From: Pseudomonadota bacterium
Lineage (GTDB): Bacteria; Pseudomonadota; Gammaproteobacteria; Burkholderiales; Sulfuriferulaceae
Assembly (NCBI GenBank): GCA_021786845.1
Contig: JAJYMO010000090.1
Location: 1-43,776, forward strand
DNA length: 43,776 nucleotides
Direction: 5' to 3'
Part shown: in pieces, positions 1 through 8,861 of the stretch
Position numbering within the stretch: the first letter of the stretch is position 1
How the letters are laid out: each line of letters begins with the position of its first letter
Notes under the pieces: model-generated
Databases searched by the model: none
Seen by the model: only the letters and a program-made list of their open reading frames with translations
Told to the model about the DNA's origin: nothing
Program-made: the position numbers and the translations under genes

Positions 1-36
1 CAAGTTAAGCGCAAAGCGCGGCCGGAGCCAAAGTAG
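1..36 (+). CDS. 3' end of an unidentified gene
   Basis: Frame 1 is open from the window edge and stops with TAG at 34-36, giving a basic tail QVKRKARPEPK. A strong hairpin terminator follows at 61-88, as expected behind a gene read rightwards. Too little is visible to name the protein, and the reading could be chance. Confidence 0.35.
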   Translation, partial: QVKRKARPEPK

Positions 37-60
37 GTCATCGTCAGACTTCCAACAATT

Positions 61-88
61 AAAAGCCCCGGTTTATGCCGGGGCTTTT
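61..88. terminator. Bidirectional rho-independent terminator
   Basis: The arms AAAAGCCCCGG (61-71) and CCGGGGCTTTT (78-88) are perfectly complementary around a 6-base loop. The stem is GC-rich and flanked by A and T runs, so it can stop transcription in both directions. It sits between the gene entering from the left and the 3' end of the minus-strand MoeB/ThiF-like gene, so it probably serves both. Confidence 0.85.
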
Positions 89-94
89 TGCGTT

Positions 95-850
95 TCATCG
101 CAACGGGTCTTGGCAGACCTCGCAATGCGGGTCGCGTACCAATCGACTTTCGTGCCAGACCATATTTAAACCATCTAGCCTCAGTAAGCGGGCGTGGAGG
201 GATCTTCCTGCGCTGGTGATGAGTTTGATGGCTTCTGCGGCTTGACTGGCACCGATAATGCCTACCAATGGTGCGAACACGCCATTTTGGCTGCAGGTGT
301 TGTTTTCCGGCGCGCTGGTTTCCGGAAACAGACAGTGGTAACAAGGGCTGTCCCGGATCCTTCGGTCAAATGTAGTCAGCAAGCCATCAAACTGAATGGC
401 CGCACCAGACACCAAAGGTTTGGCGTGTCGAACACAGGCTCGGTTGATCGCATAGCGTGTGGTGAAATTATCGCAACAATCAACGATGACGTCGTGTTGT
501 GCGACGGCATCATCCAGTGCTTGTCCTTGTAGCATGATCGGGATGGCGAAAATTTGTGGGTGAGGGTTAAGAGCCTTTGCAGCTTGCGTGGCTGAAAGTG
601 CTTTATTTTGTCCAAGACTGGCCTGATTGTGGATGACCTGGCGTTGCAAATTACTCAGGTCAACAGTGTCGCCGTCAGCGATGCTGATGTGGCCGATGCC
701 GCTGCCAGCCAGATAAAGCGCTGCAGCAGATCCCAGACCGCCAGCACCGATTATTAGCACGCGGGCTTGTATCAGTGCTTGCTGACCAGTCACATCAATT
801 TCGTTGAGCAAAATATGCCGGCTGTAGCGGAGAAGTTCGCTGTCATTCAC
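95..850 (-). CDS. HesA/MoeB/ThiF-family adenylyltransferase
   Basis: This 251-residue protein is an E1-like enzyme that adenylates the C-terminal glycine of a small ubiquitin-fold sulfur carrier (MoaD or ThiS) for molybdopterin or thiazole synthesis in the cytoplasm. The nucleotide-binding loop GAGGLG lies at residues 35-40, the conserved DGDTVDLSNLQRQ stretch at 59-71, and the aspartate of CCDN at 127. Two zinc-type Cys pairs, C170xxC173 and C243xxC246, are present, and C186 in the NTCSQNGV segment sits where ThiF carries its acyl-disulfide cysteine. Full length for the family; no rhodanese extension. It is the last gene of a minus-strand series behind ctpA, 108 bases downstream of it. MoeB and ThiF cannot be told apart from the sequence alone, and no moaD or thiS lies nearby. 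Confidence 0.9.
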   Translation of the reverse strand: MNDSELLRYSRHILLNEIDVTGQQALIQARVLIIGAGGLGSAAALYLAGSGIGHISIADGDTVDLSNLQRQVIHNQASLGQNKALSATQAAKALNPHPQIFAIPIMLQGQALDDAVAQHDVIVDCCDNFTTRYAINRACVRHAKPLVSGAAIQFDGLLTTFDRRIRDSPCYHCLFPETSAPENNTCSQNGVFAPLVGIIGASQAAEAIKLITSAGRSLHARLLRLDGLNMVWHESRLVRDPHCEVCQDPLR

Positions 851-958
851 GGTTGGCCCGGAAACGGTAAGTAACTGTTTATTTGTTTAGTGTTGTGTAA
901 AATCCGGACATGAGCGGGCCGGACAATCAAGTACCTGAGCCCGCTCCAGTCAGATCGA

Positions 959-2368
959 TCACTTTGCTTTGAGTCCCGGATCCAGGATGTTGATGCCTTT
1001 TAGCAAGTCAATGGCTTGATTCAGCTGAAAGTCATTTTTATTTACCACTTGATCCGGTTTGGATTCACCATTTGTCGCATTGCCCTTGGGCGCTTCAATC
1101 TTGGGCGGTTGTTTCGCCGCATTTGCCGTGGCTGGGTTGGGATTGCTCAGGTGGTTCTCCAGATCGGCCTCGTGGACGTTCAGCATATTGCCGTCGACAT
1201 TGCTGTTGACCACTTTACCCTCCTCAACAATGATGTCAGGGGTAATGCCTTTGGCTTGAATTGAGCGGCCATTTGGGGTGAAATAACGCGCCGTGGTCAA
1301 TTTGATGCCTGTTCCGTTACCGAGTGGCAATACCGTTTGTACGGAACCTTTGCCAAAAGATTGGGTGCCCATCAACACTGCGCGTCGGTGGTCCTGCAAA
1401 GCGCCTGAAACGATTTCGGAGGCAGAAGCAGAGCCGGCATTAATCAGCACGACCATAGGAATGGTTTTAATCCAGGCGGGCAAGTTGCGCAGATAATCAG
1501 ATTCTGAACCTTGCAAATAATCATCAGGGGTGGCTGTCAAGCGCATTTTGGCGTCAGGCGTACGGCCTTCGGTGTAGACGATCAGGCTGTTCGCGGGTAA
1601 AAAAGCAGAGGAAACAGCTACTGCGCTGGTCAACAGACCACCAGGGTTATTACGCAGGTCGAGAATGAAGCCCTTGAGCGGGGCTTTGTTCTCTTTCGCT
1701 AATGCGGTGATTGCTTGAGCCAGGTTCTCGCCAGTGTGTTCCTGGAACTCCGTAATGCGGACGTAACCGTAATCAGGCTCCAACAAGGTTGATTTGACGC
1801 TTTTTACCTTAATGATGGCGCGCATCACTTTGACGGTGAAAGGTTTATCAACACCCTTGCGTACAATGGTCAACACAATGGGCGTATCAGGTGCACCGCG
1901 CATGCGTTTTACAGCATCGTTGATGGTCATTCCCTTGACTGGTGCATCATCAATTTTGATGATGAGGTCGCCACTTTTAATCCCGGCTTTTTGCGCCGGG
2001 GTGTCTTCGATGGGGGCGATCACCTTGACAAAACCATCTTCCATGCTGACTTCTATACCCAAGCCACCGAATTGACCTTGGGTTGTGTCTTGTAAATCCC
2101 TGAAATCAGCTTCATTAAGGTATTGTGAGTGTGGATCCAGGCCTGTCAACATGCCATTAATAGCATCATCAATGAGCTTTTTATCACTGACCGGTTCCAC
2201 ATAGTCGGTTTTAATTTTTCCGAATACTTCGCTGAACTCTTGTAAATCGCTGAGCGGTAATGCAGATGCCGTCTCCCGGTCAGCGATTGCCGGTAAATAG
2301 ACGGTGAGCGTGGCGCCCAACAATACTCCGGATAAAATCAAACCAAATTTTTGTATGCGACTACGCAT
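959..2368 (-). CDS. ctpA: C-terminal processing peptidase (S41 family)
   Basis: A 469-residue periplasmic serine protease that trims or degrades proteins from their C-termini, typically envelope proteins and peptidoglycan hydrolases. An N-terminal hydrophobic segment (about residues 8-28) looks like a signal peptide or anchor. A PDZ domain with the GGLG ligand loop covers about 95-185, and the S41 core about 195-385. The catalytic Ser-Lys pair is S315 in NAGSASASEIV and K340 in SFGKGS, 25 residues apart as in characterised CtpA enzymes. A Pro/Asn/Lys-rich linker (405-445) leads to a short tail. An AAGGAC-like ribosome site precedes the ATG. It follows the EnvC-like gene, an arrangement that is common and fits a shared role in cell-wall remodelling. 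Confidence 0.95.
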   Translation of the reverse strand: MRSRIQKFGLILSGVLLGATLTVYLPAIADRETASALPLSDLQEFSEVFGKIKTDYVEPVSDKKLIDDAINGMLTGLDPHSQYLNEADFRDLQDTTQGQFGGLGIEVSMEDGFVKVIAPIEDTPAQKAGIKSGDLIIKIDDAPVKGMTINDAVKRMRGAPDTPIVLTIVRKGVDKPFTVKVMRAIIKVKSVKSTLLEPDYGYVRITEFQEHTGENLAQAITALAKENKAPLKGFILDLRNNPGGLLTSAVAVSSAFLPANSLIVYTEGRTPDAKMRLTATPDDYLQGSESDYLRNLPAWIKTIPMVVLINAGSASASEIVSGALQDHRRAVLMGTQSFGKGSVQTVLPLGNGTGIKLTTARYFTPNGRSIQAKGITPDIIVEEGKVVNSNVDGNMLNVHEADLENHLSNPNPATANAAKQPPKIEAPKGNATNGESKPDQVVNKNDFQLNQAIDLLKGINILDPGLKAK

Positions 2369-2424
2369 TGCTGATGTCCTTAGTTTTTGATAAATTGAGA
2401 TCGTTTAGGATTCGTTAGCGGTTA

Positions 2425-2454
2425 ACTATAACATGGATTGCTGCCTGTTCGGAA
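2425..2454 (-). promoter_or_regulatory. Possible sigma-70 promoter for ctpA
   Basis: Read on the minus strand, TATAGT (2430-2425) is preceded by a TGT extension and, 18 bases upstream, by TTCCGA (2454-2449), a weak -35 match. It lies about 60 bases ahead of the ctpA start in the 181-base gap after envC. It was found by eye only. Confidence 0.3.
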
Positions 2455-2549
2455 TGGATGCAAGGCGTGAGGTGCAGCAAATGGCTACTCCTGTTGCAGG
2501 CCTTGCAACGCTGCCCCAGCGTATGTGACAGATATCCATTAACGGGCCC

Positions 2550-3752
2550 TTAGTGTCCAGCCAGCCAAGAGTCTGGATTAAATGCCTGACTCCGATATCG
2601 TAATTCAAAATATAAACCGGTTTCATTGCTGCCGCCGGTGTTGCCGACGCTGGCAATGACTTCATTGGCTTTTACAGCGTCACCAACACGTTTATACAGG
2701 GTTTCGTTGTCGCTGTACAGACTCATATAACCCCCACCGTGGTCAATAATAATCAGATTTCCAAATCCGCGCAACCAGTCAGAAAAAACAACTTGCCCTG
2801 CAGCAACACTGATGACCGGCTGTCCGGCTGGTGCCTCAATAAACACGCCTTTCCACAAAGTGCCTCCCGCTTCGCGTGGTGTGCCAAAACGATGGATAAG
2901 TTTGCCATGCGCCGGCATCGGCAAGTGCCCTCTCAGGAGAGCAAGTCCCTCATCCGGCAACTTGGGTTCGGTCAGGGCTGTTTGGTGCGTCCCGATGGTG
3001 TGGATGGCATGCGTAACATGGACACGCATTTTTTTGCGAGCCGCTGCCGCACGAGCCAGCCTTTGCAGTAACCGGTTGATGCGCTGTTCATCCTGTTCCA
3101 GGGTGCTGATTTGTTGTTGCTGATGTTCGATCTGTGTGCCCAACTGCTTTAGCGTGCGTTGTCGTGCAGTATGTTCTAACTGTAATTGTTGATATTGTTG
3201 TTCGCGGCGCGTGCGTTGTTGTGCCAGAACAGTTTGTAATTGTTGTTGCTGAAGGTTCAGGTTGTTGAGTACCTGCGCCGATTGCTGTAGCGCAGCGATG
3301 TCGTGGTCACGTTCGCGACCCAGATAACCCGCGTAGATGATGTTACGATTGATTTGTCCGGGATTGTCGCCGTTTAACCACAGTTGAAAGGGATTGGTAT
3401 TTCCGCTGAAATACAGTTGGCGTAACAGGGTTGCTAATTCCGATTGCTGGCGGGTGAGGTTATGTTGCGCTGTGCCAATTTGTTGATGCAGCTCGCTGAG
3501 CGCTGCTTCTGTTTGAGATTCTTGTTGTTGTAGTTCAGACAGTGCCCGGTTCGTATTGCTGATGGCTTGTTCTGATTGGCGAAGTGTATCCATGACATGG
3601 AGACGGTTTGTTTCTGTGGTTTGTTTCTGCTGGCGCAATGTATCCAGCTTATGATGGATAGTGGTCAAATCGGCTTTGCTGGGCGCAGCCTGTGCCCCGG
3701 CCAAATGAGCGGCGCAAGCCAGGGCAAGCAGATAGGTGCGGAAGTGGTTCAC
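2550..3752 (-). CDS. envC: EnvC-like murein hydrolase activator (degenerate LytM/M23)
   Basis: A 400-residue periplasmic protein with a signal peptide ending near AGAQA (residues 18-22). A long Gln/Leu-rich coiled coil covers about 28-240 and a C-terminal LytM (peptidase M23) domain about 285-398. The zinc ligands of active M23 enzymes are missing: the first His position reads LWKGVF and the HxH motif reads YFELRY, as in E. coli EnvC. That points to an activator of N-acetylmuramyl-L-alanine amidases during septum splitting rather than a hydrolase. Translation starts at GTG overlapping the gpmI stop (GTGA), which implies translational coupling. The pairing gpmI-envC-ctpA is a recurrent proteobacterial arrangement. 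The call is firm at family level; the amidase partner is not in the window. Confidence 0.9.
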   Translation of the reverse strand: MNHFRTYLLALACAAHLAGAQAAPSKADLTTIHHKLDTLRQQKQTTETNRLHVMDTLRQSEQAISNTNRALSELQQQESQTEAALSELHQQIGTAQHNLTRQQSELATLLRQLYFSGNTNPFQLWLNGDNPGQINRNIIYAGYLGRERDHDIAALQQSAQVLNNLNLQQQQLQTVLAQQRTRREQQYQQLQLEHTARQRTLKQLGTQIEHQQQQISTLEQDEQRINRLLQRLARAAAARKKMRVHVTHAIHTIGTHQTALTEPKLPDEGLALLRGHLPMPAHGKLIHRFGTPREAGGTLWKGVFIEAPAGQPVISVAAGQVVFSDWLRGFGNLIIIDHGGGYMSLYSDNETLYKRVGDAVKANEVIASVGNTGGSNETGLYFELRYRSQAFNPDSWLAGH

Positions 3753-5284
3753 TCAAATTGTATCAGTGATTTACCCGTCATTTCGGACGGTTGGGGAATG
3801 CCCATGATGGAGAGCAGGCTGGGACTGATGTCTTCCAGCGCGCCGGTTGCTGTCAGTTTTGCAGGACGCTTGCCAACATACATCAAAGGAACGAGGTTGG
3901 TGGTATGTGCCGTATAGGCTTGGTGTGAGACTTCATCCATCATCATTTCGGCATTGCCATGGTCCGCAGTAATTAAAATTTCACCACCAATTGCCTGCAT
4001 GGCGGGGATGACACGCCCCAAACAGTGATCCAGTGTCTCAATGGCCTCTATGGCCGCAGCCAGGTTGCCAGTATGGCCGACCATGTCCGCATTGGCGTAA
4101 TTACAAATGATGGCATCAAACCGCTGCTGTGCGATGGCATCCAGCAACCTGTCGGTGAGTTCATGCGCACTCATTTCCGGTTTTTGGTCATAGGTTGCCA
4201 CATCGGGTGAGGCAATAAGGATGCGTTCTTCGCCCTGGTAAACCGTTTCTTCACCTCCGTTAAAAAAGAAAGTGACGTGCGGGTATTTTTCAGTTTCGGC
4301 GATGCGTAATTGGGTCAGTCCCCATTGTGAGATGTATTCACCAAAGCCGTTGCGTATGCGTTCAGATGGGAAGGCCACGGAGACACTGAAGTCCTCACTG
4401 TAACCGGTTAATGTACAGAAATCAGCCAGTTTCGGAAAACAACCCCGGCCAAAATCAGAAAAACCCGGTTCAATGAACGCACGGGTGAGCTGGCGAGCAC
4501 GGTCGGACCGAAAATTCATGAATACAACGCTGTCGCCATCCTCTATCCGAATAGGTGTCTGGTCCGGATTGGCGATGCGCGTGGCTTTGACGAATTCGTC
4601 AGATTCGCCGCGTGCATAAGCTTGCTGCAGACCTGTCAAGGCATCTGGTGCGAGGTATTCAGCCATACCCTGAGCGATCAGATCGTAGGCTGCTTTCACT
4701 CGCAACCAGCGCTTATCACGGTCCATCGCATAATAGCGGCCAATGATAGAAACCACTTGTCCGACACCCAAAGCGTCCATCCTGGTTTGCAGTCGGGCCA
4801 AATAGGTTTCTGCACTGCGCGGCGCAGTATCGCGTCCATCCAGGAACAGGTGAAGGTAAACTTGACGGAGACCGGCTCGGGCGGCGGCTTCCAGCATGGC
4901 ATGGATGTGGGTTTCGTGGCTGTGTACGCCGCCATCTGAGAGCAAACCCATGATGTGTAGTGCATGACCTGTTTGTTTGGCGAGTGTAATGCTGCGCGTC
5001 AGCGCAGGATTGGTAAAAAAATCGCCTGTTTTGATCGACAGCTCAATGCGGGTGAACTCTTGATAAACCACGCGACCCGCGCCAAGGTTCAGATGTCCCA
5101 CTTCTGAGTTGCCCATTTGACCGGAAGGCAAGCCTACTGCGGATTCGGAGGCTTGAATGAGTGTATGCGGACAGGTTTGCCAGTAATGCGTCCAGTTGGG
5201 TTTGTTGGCCAGGGCGATGGCGTTGTCAGTGTGGCATTCACGGCAGCCAAAACCGTCAAGAATAATCAGCAATACAGGGGTCAA
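3749..5284 (-). CDS. gpmI: 2,3-bisphosphoglycerate-independent phosphoglycerate mutase (copy 1)
   Basis: A 511-residue cytoplasmic, Mn-dependent enzyme interconverting 3- and 2-phosphoglycerate in glycolysis and gluconeogenesis. The first metal aspartate is D10 in ILDGFG, and the phosphoryl-carrying serine is S60 in MGNSEVGH. The segments GRYYAMDRD, NFRSDRARQ and TADHGN follow in family order, and the length is typical. An in-frame TAA lies 9 bases upstream and an AAGGA ribosome site sits just ahead of TTG at 5284, so TTG is the supported start; the nearby ATG is out of frame. It heads the minus-strand gpmI-envC-ctpA series, next to the housekeeping genes, and is likely the constitutive copy. 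A second GpmI gene lies at 41688-43211. Confidence 0.95.
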   Translation of the reverse strand: MTPVLLIILDGFGCRECHTDNAIALANKPNWTHYWQTCPHTLIQASESAVGLPSGQMGNSEVGHLNLGAGRVVYQEFTRIELSIKTGDFFTNPALTRSITLAKQTGHALHIMGLLSDGGVHSHETHIHAMLEAAARAGLRQVYLHLFLDGRDTAPRSAETYLARLQTRMDALGVGQVVSIIGRYYAMDRDKRWLRVKAAYDLIAQGMAEYLAPDALTGLQQAYARGESDEFVKATRIANPDQTPIRIEDGDSVVFMNFRSDRARQLTRAFIEPGFSDFGRGCFPKLADFCTLTGYSEDFSVSVAFPSERIRNGFGEYISQWGLTQLRIAETEKYPHVTFFFNGGEETVYQGEERILIASPDVATYDQKPEMSAHELTDRLLDAIAQQRFDAIICNYANADMVGHTGNLAAAIEAIETLDHCLGRVIPAMQAIGGEILITADHGNAEMMMDEVSHQAYTAHTTNLVPLMYVGKRPAKLTATGALEDISPSLLSIMGIPQPSEMTGKSLIQFE

Positions 5285-5347
5285 TTTGCATCCTTAAGCG
5301 TCAGACAATCGGTGTTGCCGTCAATGGTAATCTCTTCAGGCACGATT

Positions 5348-5381
5348 TTATTATATTTCAGTCGCTGATGCATTATAATAA
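5348..5381 (+). promoter_or_regulatory. AT-rich inverted repeat with -10 box upstream of the ArsR-type gene
   Basis: TTATTATA (5348-5355) and TATAATAA (5374-5381) are perfect inverted repeats 18 bases apart. The right arm contains a consensus TATAAT (5374-5379) ahead of the regulator start. A dimeric ArsR-family repressor bound here would block its own promoter, so autoregulation is plausible. The site also lies between this gene and the divergent gpmI, which it could co-regulate. Confidence 0.45.
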
Positions 5382-5392
5382 TAACGTCATAA

Positions 5393-5743
5393 ATGATTTT
5401 GAACGGGTATTTGATGTCTGAGCTGATGCTGAATATTGATCAAACTGATTTGATCGACAAGGATGAGCACATTGAGCAAGCATCGCGTGCGATGAAGGCA
5501 ATGTCACATCCTTTGCGTCTGAAAATTTTGTGCGTGTTGAATGACCAGGAAGTCAGTGTGCAAGACATCGTGGGAAAGGTAGGTACCTCGCAAAGCAATA
5601 TCTCGCAGCATTTGGCGATATTGCGTGATAAGGGTGTGCTGCGAACACGAAAGGATGCCAATCGGGTGTATTACCGGGTGGCCGACACGCGTACACTCAA
5701 GCTGATCAGCCTGATGCGGGATGTGTTTTGTGGATTTGCCTGA
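5393..5743 (+). CDS. ArsR/SmtB-family repressor, possible persulfide sensor
   Basis: A 116-residue winged-helix DNA-binding protein. The HTH runs from about residue 54 to 80 (VSVQDIV, TSQSNISQHLAILRDKG), followed by the wing with RVYYRV at 91-96. The metal-site ELCVC motif of ArsR and SmtB is absent. The only two cysteines, C47 in LKILCVL and C113 in VFCGFA, are 66 residues apart, the spacing of the redox pairs known in SqrR, BigR and YgaV, which sense persulfide. Sulfide or thiol sensing is therefore inferred. The ATG at 5393 and one at 5414 are both possible; the shorter form begins MSELM. It is transcribed divergently from gpmI. No sulfide oxidoreductase or rhodanese gene is adjacent, so the target is unknown. 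Confidence 0.85.
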   Translation: MILNGYLMSELMLNIDQTDLIDKDEHIEQASRAMKAMSHPLRLKILCVLNDQEVSVQDIVGKVGTSQSNISQHLAILRDKGVLRTRKDANRVYYRVADTRTLKLISLMRDVFCGFA

Positions 5744-6151
5744 CTTTTGGTTAGCGCATTTTGCGGTTCTGCCACCATCGTATGGTAGAAAATAAATGTG
5801 TTAACGCTCACTTTCCTGGCTTTTTTGGTGTTGTGTCATTTGCGGTGGGTTGTGTTCATTACGGTATCACCCGAAATTCATGTTTTATGATCATCTCAAG
5901 AGGGTTCAGTGATCATACGTAAATCCCCCGTTTCTCTGTATTCAATATCATGCAATGACATGCAATTTCTCGTAAAATCAATTCGGCACGCATAAGCAGG
6001 TCGGGTTTCAACCCGACGCCAGCGCATCTTACACCACTGCGTCATGCTGAAGCACGGCCTTGCCCATGCAAGACATCCCCTACAAATCACTCAGAGCCCT
6101 TTTTTAAGCCAGTGAGGCGCTGAAAAAAAGGCAAAGACAGATGTGGGTGTG
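5744..6151. other. Intergenic region with inverted repeats and a dispersed repeat
   Basis: No convincing gene lies here. It holds a perfect inverted repeat, TATGATCA (5886-5893) and TGATCATA (5910-5917), a short tandem CATGCAAT pair near 5949-5966, and a dispersed two-hairpin repeat (5998-6059). A 28-codon frame starting at GTG 5909 after AGAGGG is possible but unsupported. Complementary A/T runs at about 6089-6133 could form a weak hairpin downstream of aspS. Confidence 0.5.
5998..6059. repeat. Dispersed two-hairpin repeat, copy A
   Basis: The first hairpin, GTCGGGTTTCAACCCGAC (6000-6017), has perfect 8-base arms. After 23 bases a second, decayed hairpin begins GTCATGCTGAAGCACG (6041-6056). 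The same order and similar sequence occur at 43242-43305, where both hairpins are intact. It resembles REP-type intergenic elements; it lies just beyond the 3' end of aspS. Confidence 0.7.
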
Positions 6152-7924
6152 CTAAGGCTTCGCCACTTCTGTCTGGCGCAGTCGGATGTGTAGTTCGCGC
6201 AATTGTTTCTCGTCCACATGGTTAGGGGCTTGCACCATCAGATCGTTGGCGCGCTGAGTTTTCGGAAAAGCAATCACATCGCGAATAGATTCTGAACCAC
6301 TCATTAATGCTACCAAACGATCCAATCCAAAAGCGAGTCCGCCATGTGGTGGCGCGCCAAATTGCAAGGCGTCCAGCAGAAAACCGAATTTTTCGCGGGC
6401 TTGGGTTTCGCTGATACCTAAAGCACGAAATACGATGTCCTGAATGGCTTGCTGGTGTATGCGCACGGAGCCACCGCCAACTTCCCAGCCATTTAACACC
6501 ATGTCGTAGGCGCGAGAAATTGCCCGGCCCGGATCGCTGCCGAGTAATGCTTCATGCCCAACTTTCGGTGCCGTAAAAGGGTGGTGCAATGCATCCCAGC
6601 GTTTTTCATCTTCATTGTATTCAAACATGGGAAAATCGACTACCCACAGCGGACGCCACGCGCCTTCCGGTTTGCCAACGCGCAAACGCAGCGCGCCCAT
6701 GGCGTCGTTGACGATTTTTTCTTTGTCCGCACCAAAAAAGATCAGGTCACCATTTCCGGCACCTGTTCTGCTCAGAATTTCTCCCAATACGGCTTCCGGC
6801 AGAAATTTGACGACAGGAGATTGCAAACCGCTCTCATTGAGTTGGTTGGCATCGTTGACTTTTATCCACGCCAAGCCTTTTGCGCCGTAAATTTTAACGA
6901 ATTCAGTCAGGTCGTCGATATCCTTGCGCGACTGCCCGGCACCGCCGGGCAGTTTGAGGGCGACGACACGCCCGCCGTTCATGTCTGCCGCACTGCGAAA
7001 CACTTTAAATTCAACTGTTTTCATTAAGTCGGTCAAATCGACTAATTCGAGTGAGATACGCAGGTCGGGTTTGTCTGAGCCATAACGATGCATCGCCTCA
7101 GCGTAAGACATGCGCGGGAAAGGCTGCGGCAATTCGACATTCATCACCTGGCTGAACAATTGTCGAATCATGGTTTCAGTTAAATCCATGATCTGATCTT
7201 CGTTCATGAATGAGGTCTCAATGTCAACCTGAGTGAATTCGGGTTGACGGTCGGCACGTAAATCTTCATCGCGGAAGCATTTGGTAATCTGGAAATAACG
7301 GTCGAACCCTGACACCATCAACAATTGTTTAAACAGTTGTGGCGATTGTGGCAAGGCGTAGAAATGCCCGGCATGAACGCGTGAAGGCACCAAATAATCC
7401 CGCGCGCCCTCAGGGGTGGAGCGAGTCAGCATGGGGGTTTCGATTTCCATAAAACCCTGACTGTCCAAAAAGTCGCGCAGTGATTTGCTGACGCGGTAGC
7501 GCAAGCGCATATTGGCTTGCATGACAGGGCGACGCAAATCGAGGTAACGGTAGGTCAACCGTATGTTTTCGGACAGGTTCTCATCATCGATTTGAAATGG
7601 CGGGGTTGCCGATGTGTTCAACACCTCAATCTCGTGCGCCAGCAATTCGATTTCGCCGGTAGCGAGTTGCGTGTTGTGAGTGCCTTCCGGGCGCAGACGA
7701 ATTTTCCCCGAAATTCGCAGTACAAATTCGCTGCGAACTTCTTCGGCAACGTGAAATGTTTCGGCACGATCCGGGTCGAAAACTACCTGCAACAGGCCTT
7801 CCCGGTCACGCAGGTCAATAAAAATAACGCCGCCGTGGTCGCGTCGGCGATGTGCCCAGCCGGTGACTGTAACAGTTTGATCCAGATGGGTGCGATTGAG
7901 CACGCCGCAGTAGTGAGTACGCAT
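6152..7924 (-). CDS. aspS: Aspartate-tRNA ligase
   Basis: A 590-residue class II aminoacyl-tRNA synthetase that charges tRNA with aspartate in the cytoplasm. The N-terminal OB-fold anticodon-binding domain covers about 1-110. The catalytic core contains the flipping-loop segment [10 protein letters not shown], motif 2 with [17 protein letters not shown], a GAD insertion domain at about 290-420, and motif 3 GLDRLVAL near the C-terminus. The length matches the bacterial-type enzyme. Many proteobacterial AspRS of this type also charge tRNA-Asn; whether this one does cannot be judged here. It follows the DUF502 gene by 26 bases and fmdB before that, an operon order common in betaproteobacteria. 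No strong ribosome site is visible ahead of the ATG. Confidence 0.97.
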   Translation of the reverse strand: MRTHYCGVLNRTHLDQTVTVTGWAHRRRDHGGVIFIDLRDREGLLQVVFDPDRAETFHVAEEVRSEFVLRISGKIRLRPEGTHNTQLATGEIELLAHEIEVLNTSATPPFQIDDENLSENIRLTYRYLDLRRPVMQANMRLRYRVSKSLRDFLDSQGFMEIETPMLTRSTPEGARDYLVPSRVHAGHFYALPQSPQLFKQLLMVSGFDRYFQITKCFRDEDLRADRQPEFTQVDIETSFMNEDQIMDLTETMIRQLFSQVMNVELPQPFPRMSYAEAMHRYGSDKPDLRISLELVDLTDLMKTVEFKVFRSAADMNGGRVVALKLPGGAGQSRKDIDDLTEFVKIYGAKGLAWIKVNDANQLNESGLQSPVVKFLPEAVLGEILSRTGAGNGDLIFFGADKEKIVNDAMGALRLRVGKPEGAWRPLWVVDFPMFEYNEDEKRWDALHHPFTAPKVGHEALLGSDPGRAISRAYDMVLNGWEVGGGSVRIHQQAIQDIVFRALGISETQAREKFGFLLDALQFGAPPHGGLAFGLDRLVALMSGSESIRDVIAFPKTQRANDLMVQAPNHVDEKQLRELHIRLRQTEVAKP

Positions 7925-7950
7925 AATAATGGTTGAATTAAGTAATGAGG

Positions 7951-8571
7951 TTAGTGGATTGCAGTAATGATCTGGGTCGGTTCTGGTGTGCCTGCGACCC
8001 CCATGGAAACAATATATTTGAAGGCATCATCAATACTCATGTTCAGTTCGACCGTATCGGCTTTCCTGACAAAAAAATAGAAACCGTTGACCGGGCTGGG
8101 TGTGGTGGGGATAAAAACGGCAATGTGCTCTTCTTCCAGATGAGGGAGAACTTCCATGGGCAGATTGGTTTGAAAAGCGATAGACCAGCTTTCCGGGTGA
8201 GGATAACGCACCAGCAGAACCTTACGAAACGCATTGCCATTGCCTGAAAGCAGCGAGTCTGAGACTTGCTTCACGCTGTGATAAATTGATTTCACGACTG
8301 GAATGCGCCCCAGCAATTTTTCCCAGGATAGCAGCAGACGTTGGCCCAGCACATTGGTGGTGATAATACCGCTGAGTAAAATGACCAGCAGGGTTAAAAT
8401 CACACCCAGGCCCGGAAGTTTGAAACCTAACCATGATTCAGGTCGCCAGGATACCGGCAATAACAACAAACTCTGATCCAGCGTGGAGATAATGAGGTTA
8501 AGCGCATAGAGGGTGATACCCAAAGGCACCCACAGCAGCAAGCCGGTAACAAAATAACGCTTGAATGGCAT
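7951..8571 (-). CDS. DUF502 family membrane protein
   Basis: A 206-residue inner-membrane protein of the DUF502 family, whose biochemical role is not established. Two long hydrophobic segments are visible, at about residues 7-30 and 53-78, followed by a soluble domain that includes [16 protein letters not shown], a typical family stretch. It is cotranscribed between fmdB (26 bases upstream) and aspS (26 bases downstream), the usual context in this lineage. The spacing points to a shared transcript, not to a role in tRNA charging. The C-terminal region after about residue 190 is low in recognisable features. Confidence 0.85.
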   Translation of the reverse strand: MPFKRYFVTGLLLWVPLGITLYALNLIISTLDQSLLLLPVSWRPESWLGFKLPGLGVILTLLVILLSGIITTNVLGQRLLLSWEKLLGRIPVVKSIYHSVKQVSDSLLSGNGNAFRKVLLVRYPHPESWSIAFQTNLPMEVLPHLEEEHIAVFIPTTPSPVNGFYFFVRKADTVELNMSIDDAFKYIVSMGVAGTPEPTQIITAIH

Positions 8572-8597
8572 GATTTAAAGTGAGTTCAATTTTTCAG

Positions 8598-8861
8598 CTA
8601 CTGAACACAGGCCGGACACGCGCCGGTACCACAAACTGGCGCTGTAGACTCTGGGGGTGCGGTAGGGGCTGCAGGCGGATTTTTGAAATCAGTGGCGTAA
8701 TAGCCTTTGCCTTTGAGCTGAAATCCGGCCGCTGACAGTTGTTTGCTGAAACCGGGTTGCCCACATTGCGGACAAACGGTCAGGGGGGCGTCACTCATTT
8801 TTTGCATCATGTCTTGGGTATGTCCGCATTGCGTACATTTGTAAGCATAGATAGGCATCAT
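8598..8861 (-). CDS. FmdB-type zinc ribbon protein
   Basis: A small protein (87 residues from the first ATG, 86 from the second) with an N-terminal zinc ribbon: MPIYAYKCTQCGH and, about 20 residues later, VCPQCGQPG. These are two CxxC knuckles suited to one zinc ion. A Pro/Ala-rich stretch leads to a cysteine-containing tail, GTGACPACVQ, which may add further metal or redox sites. The second ATG (8858) is the likely start because the family begins MPIYAY and GGAG is then 7 bases away. Proteins of this family are annotated as putative regulatory proteins, but no general function is proven. First gene of the fmdB-DUF502-aspS group. Confidence 0.85.
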   Translation of the reverse strand: MMPIYAYKCTQCGHTQDMMQKMSDAPLTVCPQCGQPGFSKQLSAAGFQLKGKGYYATDFKNPPAAPTAPPESTAPVCGTGACPACVQ

